Source of the DNA: Dryocosmus kuriphilus
Lineage: Eukaryota > Arthropoda > Insecta > Hymenoptera > Cynipidae
Assembly (NCBI GenBank): GCA_038277395.1
Contig: CM076193.1
Location: forward strand, 82,847,583-82,911,582
Length of the DNA stretch: 64,000 nt
Direction: 5' to 3'
Made by a program: the position numbers and the translations under genes. How positions within the stretch are numbered: position 1 is the stretch's first letter; the number at the start of each line of letters is the position of its first letter. Below the pieces are notes generated by a model. The model saw only the letters and a list, made by a program, of their open reading frames with translations. It was not told the DNA's origin and did no database searches. Below, one piece after another: positions 45,370 through 56,606 of this stretch.

Positions 45370-46167
45370 ATATAACGTTTCGTTAATTATTTATTTATAG
45401 AATTATTTTTTTTATTTATAAATCTGAATCATTTATAATTCGCCGGTCGAGGAGGGTACCTACGGGACTAAGAATGAGAGTCGAAGTTTCTGTCTATAAA
45501 ACCAATTTTATTCAATATTTTTATTGTTACCTAACTCTGTTCTACATTCAGATCCAATTACCCTATTACTTTACTTCATTACTTCTCTTTACAAGCTAAT
45601 TTCTGACTGTATACAATATGCTCCAGTTTGGCAAAGGACAAATATCATTGTCATACTTAACTTTAATGCACTAAGCTTTTATTACGAGCTCTATCATACG
45701 CCTTACCTGCATAGGTACTTTTATTTAGGTACAACCTTAAGTGTGAATTTTATTCTAAGATGATTTTTCTTAATATAATAGTCTCAGACGAAGCCAGTCT
45801 TTATTTTAGTGTCGAGCATCTGTTTTTATTTAATAAGCGTGTTGGCTCTCTTTGGATGAACGAAATTTCCTTATTATAAATTTTTTTATTTAAACATCTC
45901 TTATTTCTTACTTCCTAAATCCTATCATATAGCCTGCTAATATATTTTCCTCTTTCTGTGAGAGATCAGTTGCTCCTAATCTATTCTATTTTCTTTTATT
46001 GCATCTTTTGACAAGCTTGTCTATTACAAATATCGATCATAAATTGTACCTGATTAGATCGTGCCAAAACGAGGCGTGTACAGCCTGCCCTTTACTTTGG
46101 TGATTAGGATTAACGGTACTTTACAACTCCTGCTTCCCCAAGGTGTCTCCTTTCAACTTCTCACCTT

Positions 46168-46224
46168 CTTCTCATTCATTGACGAAAGTGAAGGATAAAT
46201 CCTGCTTTATTCGTGAATGAGAAG
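46168..46224. repeat. Stem-loop repeat 1
   Basis: Conserved core gacgaaagtgaaggataaat then cctgctttattc, enclosed by arms cttctcattca / tgaatgagaag, 11 bp perfect. Confidence 0.85.
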
Positions 46225-46300
46225 ATCGGACTTTTAGAGTACAGTTGAGGACAAGTTTTGCTGATTTCCAAATTTATTTCACTTTCAAATAACTTCCTCA

Positions 46301-46365
46301 CAGAATAGATATTTTGGACGAAAGTTAGGGATAAATTCCGCTTTATTCTAAATATCTGTTTCCTG
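46301..46365. repeat. Stem-loop repeat 2
   Basis: Core gacgaaagttagggataaat then tccgctttattc, arms agatattt / aaatatct (8 bp) with partial extension (cag...ctg). Confidence 0.8.
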
Positions 46366-46434
46366 AGTTTTGGAAGAATTTGAGATAAATTAATTATTAA
46401 ATTGGCTCTAATATTTATTCCCACAATTCCTCCC

Positions 46435-46494
46435 TATATTTTTATTTATGATGAAAGTTAGGGATAAATCCCGCTTTACTCGAAATCAAAATAT
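46435..46494. repeat. Stem-loop repeat 3
   Basis: Core gatgaaagttagggataaat then cccgctttactc, arms atatttttattt / aaatcaaaatat, 11 of 12 paired. Confidence 0.8.
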
Positions 46495-46547
46495 GAGATT
46501 ATCGGAAAATAATCAAATGATTTTACTGTTTTTACCAAATCCGTACT

Positions 46548-46608
46548 CTTATCTCAATTTGCGACGAAAGTGAGGGATAAATCCCGCTTTATTTCAGATT
46601 GAGATAGT
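46548..46608. repeat. Stem-loop repeat 4
   Basis: Core gacgaaagtgagggataaat then cccgctttattt, arms tatctcaat / attgagata, 9 bp perfect. Confidence 0.85.
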
Positions 46609-46828
46609 GAAGTTTTGGATGTGCTGTGAACTTAGATTTTATTTGACTGAATTTAATTTTACCCAAACTTTAAAAAGAAAAACTTCACACTTTCCCTCGT
46701 TTTGACACTTACCTGGCTTAATGCTTTAGGATTTCGCCTAATATTCCAATGCTTTTGTGCTGGGCTTCGCTCGCTATCACCTTAGGAGTCCCAGAACCGG
46801 AGGTCTTTTAGAAAATAAGATAATCTTT

Positions 46829-46866
46829 GCTGGCAGAAGTTGGGAGTAAACTCCGCTTCTCCCAGG
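46829..46866. repeat. Stem-loop repeat 5 (diverged, compact)
   Basis: Core cagaagttgggagtaaactc then cgcttctcccag; shorter than the others, the inner stem gggag/ctccc replaces gggat/atccc. Confidence 0.6.
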
Positions 46867-47120
46867 CTCGATGTGAAAAGAAGTGAACCTTTCGGTTCCG
46901 CTGCTCCTTTACAATCTCTCGTTTTCGTCCAGTTCTCGCCCTTTTATGTTTTCTCGCTACAGTTTGCTCCCACTTTGCTCTCGTTTCGCGTGGGTGGGAA
47001 GGTCTAGTCTTGCGCAAGAATCATCCCCTGGGAGTTTGTTACACTTCTATGGGGTTTCCGTCGTGTATTTTCGTTTGCCTATGTGTAGGCCCAGATATAT
47101 AACTCAAAGGTTATAATATA

Positions 47121-47461
47121 TATAGACTGTACTTTGTCGCTTCCAAGATACATATACAGTAGGCATTGTCATCTCATATATAGCGTTGTCCTTTCGAAAG
47201 CGGAGGCGACAACGTTTTGCCTGTTTTTCAATGTAAATCGACTTTATAAGGCATATAATATTATTTGGCGAAAAAACGCCTGGAGGTGACTTCGTCCATG
47301 GTTTATCGACAATATCGGCCTGCTAGTTCGAGTGTATATCACTGGCGGTAGTGCGCCATACCACGTAGTGCCACGTAGGAACACCGCGCACGTTGACGCC
47401 TCCATTAATTTGACACCTGTAATATACGTACCTGGTAGACGTTCTCGCCTCCTTTACACTG

Positions 47462-47463
<2 letters not shown>
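47121..47463. other. Intergenic stretch
   Basis: No gene. A short inverted pair ggcattgtcatc / acaacgttttgcc-type text is too weak to call. Confidence 0.3.

Positions 47464-47465
<2 letters not shown>

Positions 47466-47512
<47 letters not shown>
47466..47512. repeat. (TA)n microsatellite
   Basis: About 46 bp of TA repeats directly at the left end of the THAP-bearing unit. Confidence 0.95.
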
Positions 47513-47516
<4 letters not shown>

Positions 47517-48184
47517 GATACGAGATTGCCTATAACGAGCCACAGTAACCTTGAGCCCAATTGAAGAAACCTTTGGCATTAACTGCCGCCAATGGTTACC
47601 CAATTAACTAAGTGAAAATAGCGCGAAATTTCAAAAATGTAATTTATGAGAGAAAAGTAACAGGAATTAAATTAAATTAAATAACATGAAATAAAATAAT
47701 ATAAAATAAAAATTGAATTTAATTAGGCAAAATTACATTAAATAAAGATCAATTAATTAAGAATAAAATAATATAAAATGAAATAAAATAGCATAAAGTT
47801 AAATTAAAGTAAAATAAGATAAAATTAAAATAAAGTAATAATAAATACAAAAATAATATCACCCAATCAGTTTCATGAGATCGTCACCATAGTAATAATA
47901 ATAATAATAATACAAATGACTATTCAGTGGTTTTACTTTTTAATGGAAGAAAGTAGGGTAAAATACATATAATAAAATAAAATTAGAATCACATTGCCGC
48001 TTAAGTGAATTGATTAGAAACCTGTTGCATAATATAAAATTATATCCTAAAGAGTATCCTAAGAAGATTTAATTTTAAGCCATGTCCTTAAAAATCCACA
48101 GAATCAGCACATTTAAAGAATCTGTGAATAGAAGAATATGTAAATAAAAAGAATTCTGCACAATTCAAAAAGGAAAAACAAAAA

Positions 48185-48930
48185 AACAGGAGGGAAAAAG
48201 AAGGCAACCAATCAAATCCCCTTTCTTCTTTTTTTCCCGCTCGTTTTCTTTTGCTTCTACCGTATATTAAAGATTACAACCAAAAACCAATTACAAAGAC
48301 GCCAACGTTTCGGTGCTCGTGGAACACCTTTATCAAGACAAAAAAAAAAACAACAAAAATTACATAACAAAACATAAGACAATATGAAACTGAACAACAT
48401 AAAATTAAATTGAATCAAATGAAGATTAAATTAAATAAAATTAAAAAAATATCAAATAACATAAAAGAAATTGAAAATTTTTTTTGAGAAAAACGCATTT
48501 GAATACTTTTCAAAAAACCACAATTTTTAGGTTATTTAAAATTTTTTTTTAAAATGGTGAAGGCAAAATAAAACTGCATTCACAACTACCCCAAATATTA
48601 CAAAAAAACCTAAATAAGTCTTCAATAATTATCAAAATACTAACTATTCGAGTTTTTCATTTCATCGATAGTTGTTTTAGAAGTTAACTTAGAAAGCAGC
48701 ATAAAACTTGTAATTGTGATATAATCGAAAAATAAGAAATGCGTGCCCCTTTATTCTGAATGTTGAAAAACAAACAAAGAGGAGGGGAAAAGAAGGCAAC
48801 CAACCAAATCTCTCTCCTTCTTTTTGTTTCCCTCGTCTTTTTTTTTTGCTTTTAATCTATTTGAAATCCCAACCAAAAACCAATGACAAACATGCTAACA
48901 TTTTCGTGTTCATGAAATATGCTTATCAAG
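48185..48930 (+). repeat. Two direct copies of a ~155-bp repeat
   Basis: aaaaagaaggcaaccaatca ... accaaaaaccaattacaaag ... ccaacgtttcggtgctcgtg ... ttatcaagac at 48190-48342 recurs diverged at 48785-48930. The ccaacgtttcggt motif and flank also occur at 34050 in the 34-kb repeat cluster. Confidence 0.7.
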
Positions 48931-49861
48931 GCAAGAAAACAAAATAAAATGACATAACATAACATAACATAAAACTGAATTAAATTAAAATGAAATAACA
49001 TTCAATTGAAATGAAATGAAATTAAAATAAATACAAAAATAATATCACCCACCCAGTTCCATGAGATCGCCACTATACGTTACGTTCAGGACCATTGACT
49101 AAACTGATCACCTGACTAAGGAATAAGAAAATAATAGTACAAGAATATATAGCTTGAGACAGCAAGAAACACCTTCCCGCTAACCCCAGGAAACATAAAC
49201 AAAATTTACCACCAATCAAGGTCACAGCTAAATAAAAAAGATTTAGAAAATATCTAAACTCAAAAAACCTTATCGTCCATTATCAAAATTCAGTTTAGAG
49301 GCTGATGAACAGAAAACAGCCCTCCGATCGAAGTACCAACGCCTAAAAAAATGTTTTCAGTAAAATTCAAAAAGGAAGTAATATGCAGCATCAGGCAACA
49401 TTTTTGTCTTTTTTAATTCATGCACTACATCAAGTAAAGAGTCTACCTTTTTCTTCAGAGGGAGAAGTTGCCGTCTTACGATTTTCAGTCCCCTCTGCGT
49501 CGAGCCCAGTTTTGGCTGAATTATGCCCAATCTCCTCTTAGTACTTCTCGGGGTGTTGTAGCGATGATCATGAAGAATTTTCTCATGCGACTTTCAGCGT
49601 ACGGGTATGTCTTTGGACATTTCTTCTTCCGTGTACATTCAGATGCAAAGTAATTACCTGCTACAATCAGAAATATTATCAGATAATACTGAAGATAAAG
49701 ATGTTTCTTCCTTTTTTCAAAGAATACAAAATATAATAAAATAAAATAAAATACGAAATAGTAAACGTCTTTAAACCCACATATCTCTTCGTTCATTAGC
49801 TGCAATTCCATCAACGTCGACCTCAATACTCGCTTCTGGAACATTTTCAAAGAAAGAAAAA

Positions 49862-50656
49862 TCGTCCGAACGACCTACAAAAAAATGTGCGAATAAATAA
49901 AAGTTTTACTTAGAAAATAATAATAATAAAACGATCTAATACAATTTTAAAAAATTTGTACGTCAATAAGGAAGACATACTGTGATTCTCGTGAAGGCTA
50001 AACTATTTTTGTGGATTTTGTCACCACTACAAAGCTTCCTCTATGAGGAAGCAAAAACAATTAAAGATACAAAAAATTTTAATCTACAAGTTTGTAGAAC
50101 TAGAAAATCATCTGAAAAAACGAATAAACATTGAGATGGCTGAAATTGTCTACAAAATTATTTTAACTTCGTTATACCTTTTGTTGTTGTATAACTTCCG
50201 CCAAATTCAGCAGTTTCTGTTTCCCAAGAGGCTCCAAGAGAATCTTCCGGACGACCTACAAAAAATGTGCGAATAAATACAAGTTTGATAAAAGTTTGTA
50301 TTAAAAAAAAAAGAATAGAACGATCTGATACAATTTTTAAAAAATGTATACGTCAATAAGGAAGAAATACTGCGATTCTCGTGAAGGCTAAACCATTTTT
50401 GTGGCCAGCAGATTTTTTTTTATAAAATTGAATTTCCTAATTTTTCTCAAAAATAATTAAAGATACAAAAAATTTTTAATCTACAAGTTTGTACGACTAC
50501 AAAATCATCTGAAAAAACGAATAAACATTGAGATGGCTGAAATTGTCTACAAAATTATTTTAACTTCGTTATACGTTTTGTTGTTGTTGAACTTTCGCCA
50601 AATTCGGCAGTTTCTGTTTACCAAGAGGCTCCAAGAGAATCTTCCGGACGACCTAC
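49862..50656 (-). repeat. Tandem ~390-bp duplication including a linker exon
   Basis: Two full units (about 49862-50255 and 50256-50645) plus the start of a third. Each contains cgacctacaaaaaatgtgcg, aaaaatgtatacgtcaataa, ggaagaaatactgcgattct and, in the two upper units, an exon with acceptor ttttttgtag. The exon is phase 1 at both borders, so its copy number does not alter frame. Confidence 0.8.
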
Positions 50657-51118
50657 AAAAAATGTGCGAATTAATAATAGTTAATAAATAAAAGTTCTAC
50701 ATCATTTTTGAGACCATCAGTATTTTTCTTCTTCTTGAAAAATGAATTAAAAAATTTTTCACATATACAATGTAAGATATCACAAAAGAGTAAAAGATAT
50801 TTTTTGCACAAGTAATCTAATTGTACAAACTTCTAGAATAAAATTCTCTTGTAACTTTTATTATTTTCTACAAAAAACAGGAATTTAAATTTTATGAAAA
50901 AAAGTTCTGCTGGCTACAAAAATAGTTTAGCCCACATGAAACTCACAGGATGTCTTCCTTATAGACGTGCAAATTTAGCATTAAAATAACAAACAAACAA
51001 AAATAAAAGTAACAATAAATAACAAAATAATAACATAAATAACTAATAACATATATTTTTACCAACATTCAATTCTTATTTTCCAATTTTTAGATAGAAA
51101 GAAAGTATACTTTCTTAC

Positions 51119-51359
51119 CTCTGCAATTATTTGTTGCTAAAATATTCCTCTGCGGTTCAAAATCAATTTTTGAGAGAATCGTAGGCAATACTCCTGGTTT
51201 CAAACGCTTTTTGGTTCGATCATCAAAATAACGGAAACTTTCTTCACTAAAATGATCAGAGCATAAGAAGCTATTTTTGGTGGGTATCCAACCTTCTCGG
51301 TCTATGATTTTCACCCATTTTTTGTACAATGATTCATCTCGTGGAAATCTATGAAACAA
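51119..51359 (-). other. THAP-domain exon
   Basis: The best-preserved part of the gene above: FHRFPRDE near the start, W about 8 residues later, CSDHF as the C-x2-H ligand pair, and the closing LKPGVLPTI. It ends with CRG and a GTAAGA donor in phase 1. THAP domains bind specific DNA through a zinc-coordinating C2CH module. Either the acceptor at 51350-51349 or a start farther upstream is possible. Confidence 0.8.
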
Positions 51360-52100
51360 AATATTGAAATTAAATTTCTTGAATTCAAATCACTTGATCT
51401 CTCTGCAGTGTAAACTTGAATTCGCTTAAATAGACCCTTCCTGACTTATATTCCAAAATGGATAATTCAAACAATTTTATGCATACATTTCGTGAAGGAA
51501 TTACATTGAATTAAATACACTTCAAATCTAACCTGCTTTATGAAATACGAAAGAAATGTCATTGCATAAAAAATGCAATTTCTGGCTATTCACATATAGG
51601 TGAATGAAGGAAAAATCAGGTATGAAAATTAATAGAATTATCCCTACTTTTACGTTAAAATCTTAAATTTTTAATTTTATTCTATTCAAGCCTTCTTACC
51701 GGGTATCAATTAAAAATATCAAAAGTGATGAATAAGAAAGGTTATGTTTACTAACCGGTGAAAAGTAGCCTTTTCTTTATTGTTCCACAACTTTTCACAA
51801 TACACACACATTTGACCATGTTCAAAATTAAAAGTAAACACGTCACTTCAGAAAAATAAGATTCTTGATTTTTCTGTCAATAAAACGTTTGACACTATGT
51901 TGCACCACTTTTGAAGCACTAATTTGTATATATATAACCTAAACGGTCTTTTAAAGATTTATAATTGCGCCAAAATATCATTCATTGCGCATGTTCTGAA
52001 CCGAAGTTCGCCAGGTAACTATTGGCGGCGCTAATTACCAAAGGCTTCTTCTATTGGAACCTAGCATCTCGTATCCATTATATATATATATATATATATA

Positions 52101-52971
52101 CAGGGTGTCCCGGAATGGAAAAAACATATTTATATATTCGTGTTCCTCATTGAAAACTGAATAAAAAACTCTGATAAAAAAAATAAATCGGATGCAGCAT
52201 TAATAAGTTATTAACAATTTAAGATTAACCAATGACGATCGAGGGTAGAGTAGGCGAGCGCGTATGCGCAGACAATGAGATTGTGTGCGAACTTCAGCTA
52301 AGTACCCTGCTAGTCGATTATAAAGGAGGCTGTGACCATCGCGGCAACTTCACTCGGATATTTCGAGTAGAGGAACAAAATTTGAAAAAAAATCTTAGCT
52401 AATACACTGTACTGTTGATAAGTGAACCAAAATCATTGAATGTAGAGTTAAATATGTTACAGCAATTATTTAAAAAGTAATTTGATAATCAATAGGCTTG
52501 TGCGAAATTTATTCAATTTGAAATCGTGATTTTTTAATTCAACTTAAGGTAATTGCGAGTTCAGTTCAAATCTAAAGATCTCCACTCAGCTTTTAAGCTC
52601 AAATTTGGTTATTTATCTACATTATTTTATACATTTATTTCATTGACGGAAAATAACATCATTGTAGGGCTTACTTGCAAAAGTTAAATTATGTTGCCTG
52701 TAATGTACATCGTATAGAAAACAGAGGTTGTTAATTACATGGTAATTTACTGTAGCAAACCACTGAAACTACTTAAAGTAAATTATGTACATAATACTGC
52801 TGGAGGCACTTTGAGTCCCTGAAGACGACTTAAGAGCCAATAATAACAATTTTAAGCTTTTTATGTTAGAAAAGAAAAGAAATTAGATAGTTCGATGTCT
52901 CTTACATTGAGTTCAGTATTCAAAACTTTACCTTGAGACACTTTTTAGGACTTCAAAAAATTACTTTTTCC
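52101..52971. repeat. Long left TIR
   Basis: Inverted partner of 56607-57474; differences are scattered single bases and small indels. Confidence 0.85.
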
Positions 52972-54378
52972 GCCAATATGCCCTTCGAGAAATTATTCTA
53001 ATGAACCACTTATTACGAAGATTTTTATGAACTTCTTGTTAGTTTCAAATTATTAGAAACAAAATAAACTTTCTGTTCCTTATTCCTTAGTAAAAAAGAA
53101 CTCAAAAATTTTTTAGAAACAGCTATTTTATTCAAATAAAAAATTAAAATTAAAATAAAATTTAAAAAAATTAAAATTAAGATAAAATTAAATTAAAATA
53201 ATATTTCATCAATTATTAACTTCTTTTACACTTTACTTTTTAAAAGAAATAGACACATGGTCATCGTTAAAAGGGCATACTTCCCAGTGTAACGGAAAAC
53301 TACCCCTAAATATTTTGATACCGATATTCGATACTGATGATACGAAGTTTGAAAAATTAATGACGACAGTTACAATTTGATGCTGTGCTACCGTCTATTT
53401 GTTTGTAAGGCTTAACAGTTACAATCACACGTTTCAACTCAATCGTAGACAATTTAAAAATTTTTTAAACAGCTATTAAAATCTCGTGTGCAGAAGTGGA
53501 GAAATATTTCTGCAAAATGATCCAAAGTTTAAATCAGCTAATACTTTTTCACGACACGTGCAACGAAAATCTGGCTTTCGCTGTCTCGAGCGATACGAAA
53601 ATGACCGATTCTTGACAAACTCGAGGTATCATTCTAATGATGCTTCTGTAATTTATTTATTTTTAAGTTAAATGCTTGTTTTATAAATAAGACCACTTCC
53701 ACTAGATTCTTTATTATAAAAAATGTGTGTAAAATTGTTTAAAAAGACATTTCAGTCCTGCGTACAAAATTAGTGAATTATTTCTCCAAAATCATACGAA
53801 GTTTAAACAATAAATTACTTATGTGAAATTTTACCCTTGGAAACAATTGGATGATTATCTTCGACAAAATGGCACCCGTTTCATTTGAATACCTGACTGC
53901 AATACAACCCCAAAAAATGTGACAACCACCATTCTTAACTTGCGGGCAGGAGTAGAGAATAATTCCTTTAAAGTTGTACATACAAAGTTTAAATACTTGA
54001 AACCTTTATGTACCCTGGTCTTTCAAAAAAATAAATTACAACTTGTTGCTAAAATGCAACACATTATCCAATGTATCTTCCATGGCTCGATGTTCCTTAT
54101 CTTTTTTGAAAGTTTCAAATCTTTGTATGACTTGAAGTTGGAATGAATCTGCTAAAATGTTTTCGAAACCTTTTTTGTTTTGGCAGAGTGATATTTACAG
54201 ATATAGTCTTTTTGGATTATAAAGGTTCTTAAAAGACTTGACATCTGATTTGTGCGCTTTTATTTTGTTTCTTTTTATTATTTTATTGTTAAAGTTCGTT
54301 TCTATTTTTGATTAATTTATTTTGTTTGTGCATAATTCGTTTTTTTCTTTTTTTTTTACATTTTGCACTGCCTATAAA
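52972..54378. other. Unique 5' region of the long-TIR element
   Basis: No gene recognised. The string ttcaaaa/tgatccaaagtttaaa at 53515 is loosely repeated at 53785 and 53975, suggesting old internal duplications. AT-rich low-complexity at 53140-53210. Confidence 0.35.
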
Positions 54379-56514
54379 ATGCCCCGGTTTACCAATGACG
54401 AGTACTGTGACATGTACCTCGTATATGGATTGTTTCACAGAAACACCTGAAATTCTGCTTTAGAGTATGCTCACATGTATCCAGATAGAGTTCATCCAAC
54501 CTTCGTCGTTTTTTCGAGGATAGACAGAACCCTTCGTGAATCGGGCCAATTGTTTCAAAATCATCGCGAATTCGGTGGCCGAGCAAGAAAACCTGCGTTA
54601 CAGAGAAGAGTTATAAATCATTTTCAGAATGATCCAAATACCAGTGTTCGACGAGCTGGGCGACACCTGAACGTTTCAAAGAGTGTAGTTGACAAAATTC
54701 TCTTTGATACCGGTCATCATCCTTATCACTACACGAAAGTCCAAGAACTATTGCCTCAAGATTTTGCAACCAGAGAGCGATTTTCTCGATGGGTTCTTCG
54801 CCATGAACAGGATTTAGGAAACATTTTATGGACTGATGAATCTCTCTTCACCCGAGAAGGAATTTTTAATGTTCACAATGAACATTATTGGGACACAGAA
54901 AACCCAAACGTTTTCCGGGAAAAAGGATTCCGACGGAAGTTTAAAATTAACGTCTGGGCCGGACTGATAGGGAATCAACTTATCGGACCACATTTTCTGG
55001 ATGGAACTCTAAATGTATGTCTGTTTTTTAAAAATTGATTTTTAAAGTCAGTCAAAATTGTTTTTGTTTTTCTTTCTAGTATTTAATTAAGCCCTAGTAG
55101 CTTCCACTTTATAAGACCGGATGCGTTTACCAAATATGCTGTGAAGGCCTTAGTAGAACTTTTATACAAAGATCCTTGAAGATTGCTCTTTTCAAAAATG
55201 TTTAAATTTGTAACTTTTTTTTACCTTTGAAATATTTTTTTTTCTCTTGGAATTTTTTATGAGTTTCTAACATTTTCTTGAATATTCCGCAATACTTTTA
55301 ACGTACCAATATTTCTAGAATTATCTTAAAACTCTAAGAAATTTTTCCAAACGTTTTAAATGATTGATTCTTGTTATGTTTTTTTTCATCTAAGCTTTCC
55401 GTACTCATATCCCTAATCGATGGACAAGTCATCCTCTCGTTAACTTCTTTGCCTATTAAAAACTTAGGCGATTATATGCAGCCTACAAAATAAATATCTT
55501 AATTGACAATACGGACTTTGATAGGGTCCAAGGTATCTGGAATTTCTCCAAGATAATCTAAATGGGCTCCTAAATGATGTGCCACTGAACGTCATCCAGA
55601 ACATAATTTACCAGCATGATGGCTGCCCTGCACATCGGTATAGGCCAGTAGTTAATTATCTTGACAATAGATTCGGAGAACGCTGGATTGGCTACAAAAC
55701 TTTGAACCAACAAGCTGATCACATTCGATGGCCACCAAGGTATAAATAAGAAAAATTGAATTTAATTATTTATCAGCTACTCGTGGAGACATCATAAGCC
55801 TATTTCGGTAACTCGCTTTTCAAATTTGTTTGTCCTTGCTTTTCTCTGTATCCGCTAAAAACTTTAAATAATTAAAGTTTTACATAAAAGCAGCGATACT
55901 TTTACCTTTACCTCTTAATCACTGAAAATTCATGGGGAATCAGTATAAATTCTGCCTTTGTTATTATCGTAAAGTAAGCGCGTTTCTCCTTGCATATAGC
56001 ACAAAATATCTCTTGACTTCTTACGAAGTCCGCGGAATCTTGTTTGTGACCTCTTCTCTTGGTTTGTTAGTTTCAAAATATGAAAAATAATAGTGAGAAA
56101 AAAAAGAAAAATAATGAAAACTGATTTAATTTCAAAACTCCCCCTGCTGAGTGTTCTTAGTTTCCATAGGAAATCGAAAAAACTTTCATCAGTTCTGATG
56201 AGTACTGGTTTTGTACGGATTTCATTAGATCTTATCACTCTTTAATAACATACTACTTTGCAGATCACCGGACTTTGCACCATGCGACTTTTTTCTTGAG
56301 GGGTCACTTGAAAGCAGTAGTATATTCGACACCACTGCCGCCAAACGAAATTGAAGCAGAAGGAGCAGTGACTGCGAGGCTTCTACAAGCATGTGCAGAA
56401 TTAGAACCAGAAATGGTACGAAAGGCCATTGAAGACCTCACTCGACGTGCTACGGCATGTTTAACGAAAGGTGGGCGGCAGTTCGAGCAGTCCCTAAAAC
56501 ACCCCGGACGGTAG
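54379..56514 (+). pseudogene. IS630/mariner-type transposase with introns, broken
   Basis: Start MPRFTNDEYCDMYLVYG at 54379 leads into a helix-turn-helix half (RTLRESGQLFQNHREFGG, NTSVRRAGRHLNVSKSV) and the catalytic half: LWTDESLFT (first Asp), then after a gap YQHDGCPAHRY (second Asp) and SPDFAPCDFF (third Asp). GTLN is followed by a GTATGT donor; coding resumes about 55536 (YLEFLQDNL) and has another intron at about 55740 to 56263 (tttgcag). Breaks: TGA at 54448-54450, no clean acceptor at 55536 because about 450 bp of foreign-looking DNA lies between, and a one-base shift after CDFF at about 56291. Family: insect transposases with a DUF4817-like N terminus plus DDE_3 core. Confidence 0.8.
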
Positions 56515-56606
56515 ACGACATATAGTAACTCCTTCGTATTACGTGGCATTTTTGTTGTTGAAACGTTTCAATACAGGCGTCGTTCTTTCTTAGTTTTCCA
56601 ATTAAT

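Larger units (their letters stand above)
45370..47120 (-). repeat. Presumed 5' LTR region of the gypsy element
   Basis: This region lies directly upstream of the primer-binding site on the minus strand. Its outer boundary is not defined because the 3' LTR is absent and cannot be compared; the end near 47100-47120 is a guess. It contains the five stem-loop repeats listed below. No coding frame of note. Confidence 0.35.
49326..51819 (-). pseudogene. P-element-like THAP gene with duplicated exon
   Basis: Minus-strand pieces: a possible first exon at about 51819-51757 (MVKCVCIVKSC, donor gttagt); the main THAP exon ending at 51119 (FHRFPRDESLYKKW, SFLCSDHFSEESF, LKPGVLPTIL), with the C-x4-C, HxFP, W, C-x2-H and PxxF-region marks of a THAP DNA-binding domain; three related linker exons at about 50652, 50262 and 49872 (GRPEDSLGASWE in the middle copy; GRSDDFSFFEN in the last); and a coiled-coil exon at about 49590-49326 (YNTPRSTKRRLG, LKKKVDSLLDVVHELKK). 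This order, THAP then linker then coiled coil, is that of P-element/THAP9-type transposases; the catalytic core is missing. Problems: exon 1 to exon 2 phases differ by one base, the first linker copy has an in-frame TAA, and a TGA precedes the coiled-coil part. Confidence 0.6.
47514..52081 (-). mobile_element. Inverted-repeat-bounded unit carrying a THAP gene, 4.6 kb
   Basis: aatggatacgagat at 47514 is mirrored by atctcgtatccatt ending at 52081, and further in the arms share gaagaaacctttgg...ccgccaatggttacc (left) with ggtaactattggcggcg...ccaaaggcttcttc (right). Arm identity is roughly 80-85% over about 85 bp; the left arm has an extra ~20 bp. Both ends abut TA microsatellites, so a TA target is likely but cannot be counted. 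It contains the P-element-like THAP gene on the minus strand and AT-rich filler. Confidence 0.6.

Noticed and set aside
47332..47535. Frames running through the (TA)n tract
   Set aside because: Tyr-Ile repeats from microsatellite DNA.
55085..55190. Integrase-like fragment in the long-TIR transposase gap (PDAFTKYAVKALVELL)
   Set aside because: Too short and without further motifs; could be chance similarity to retroelement integrases.
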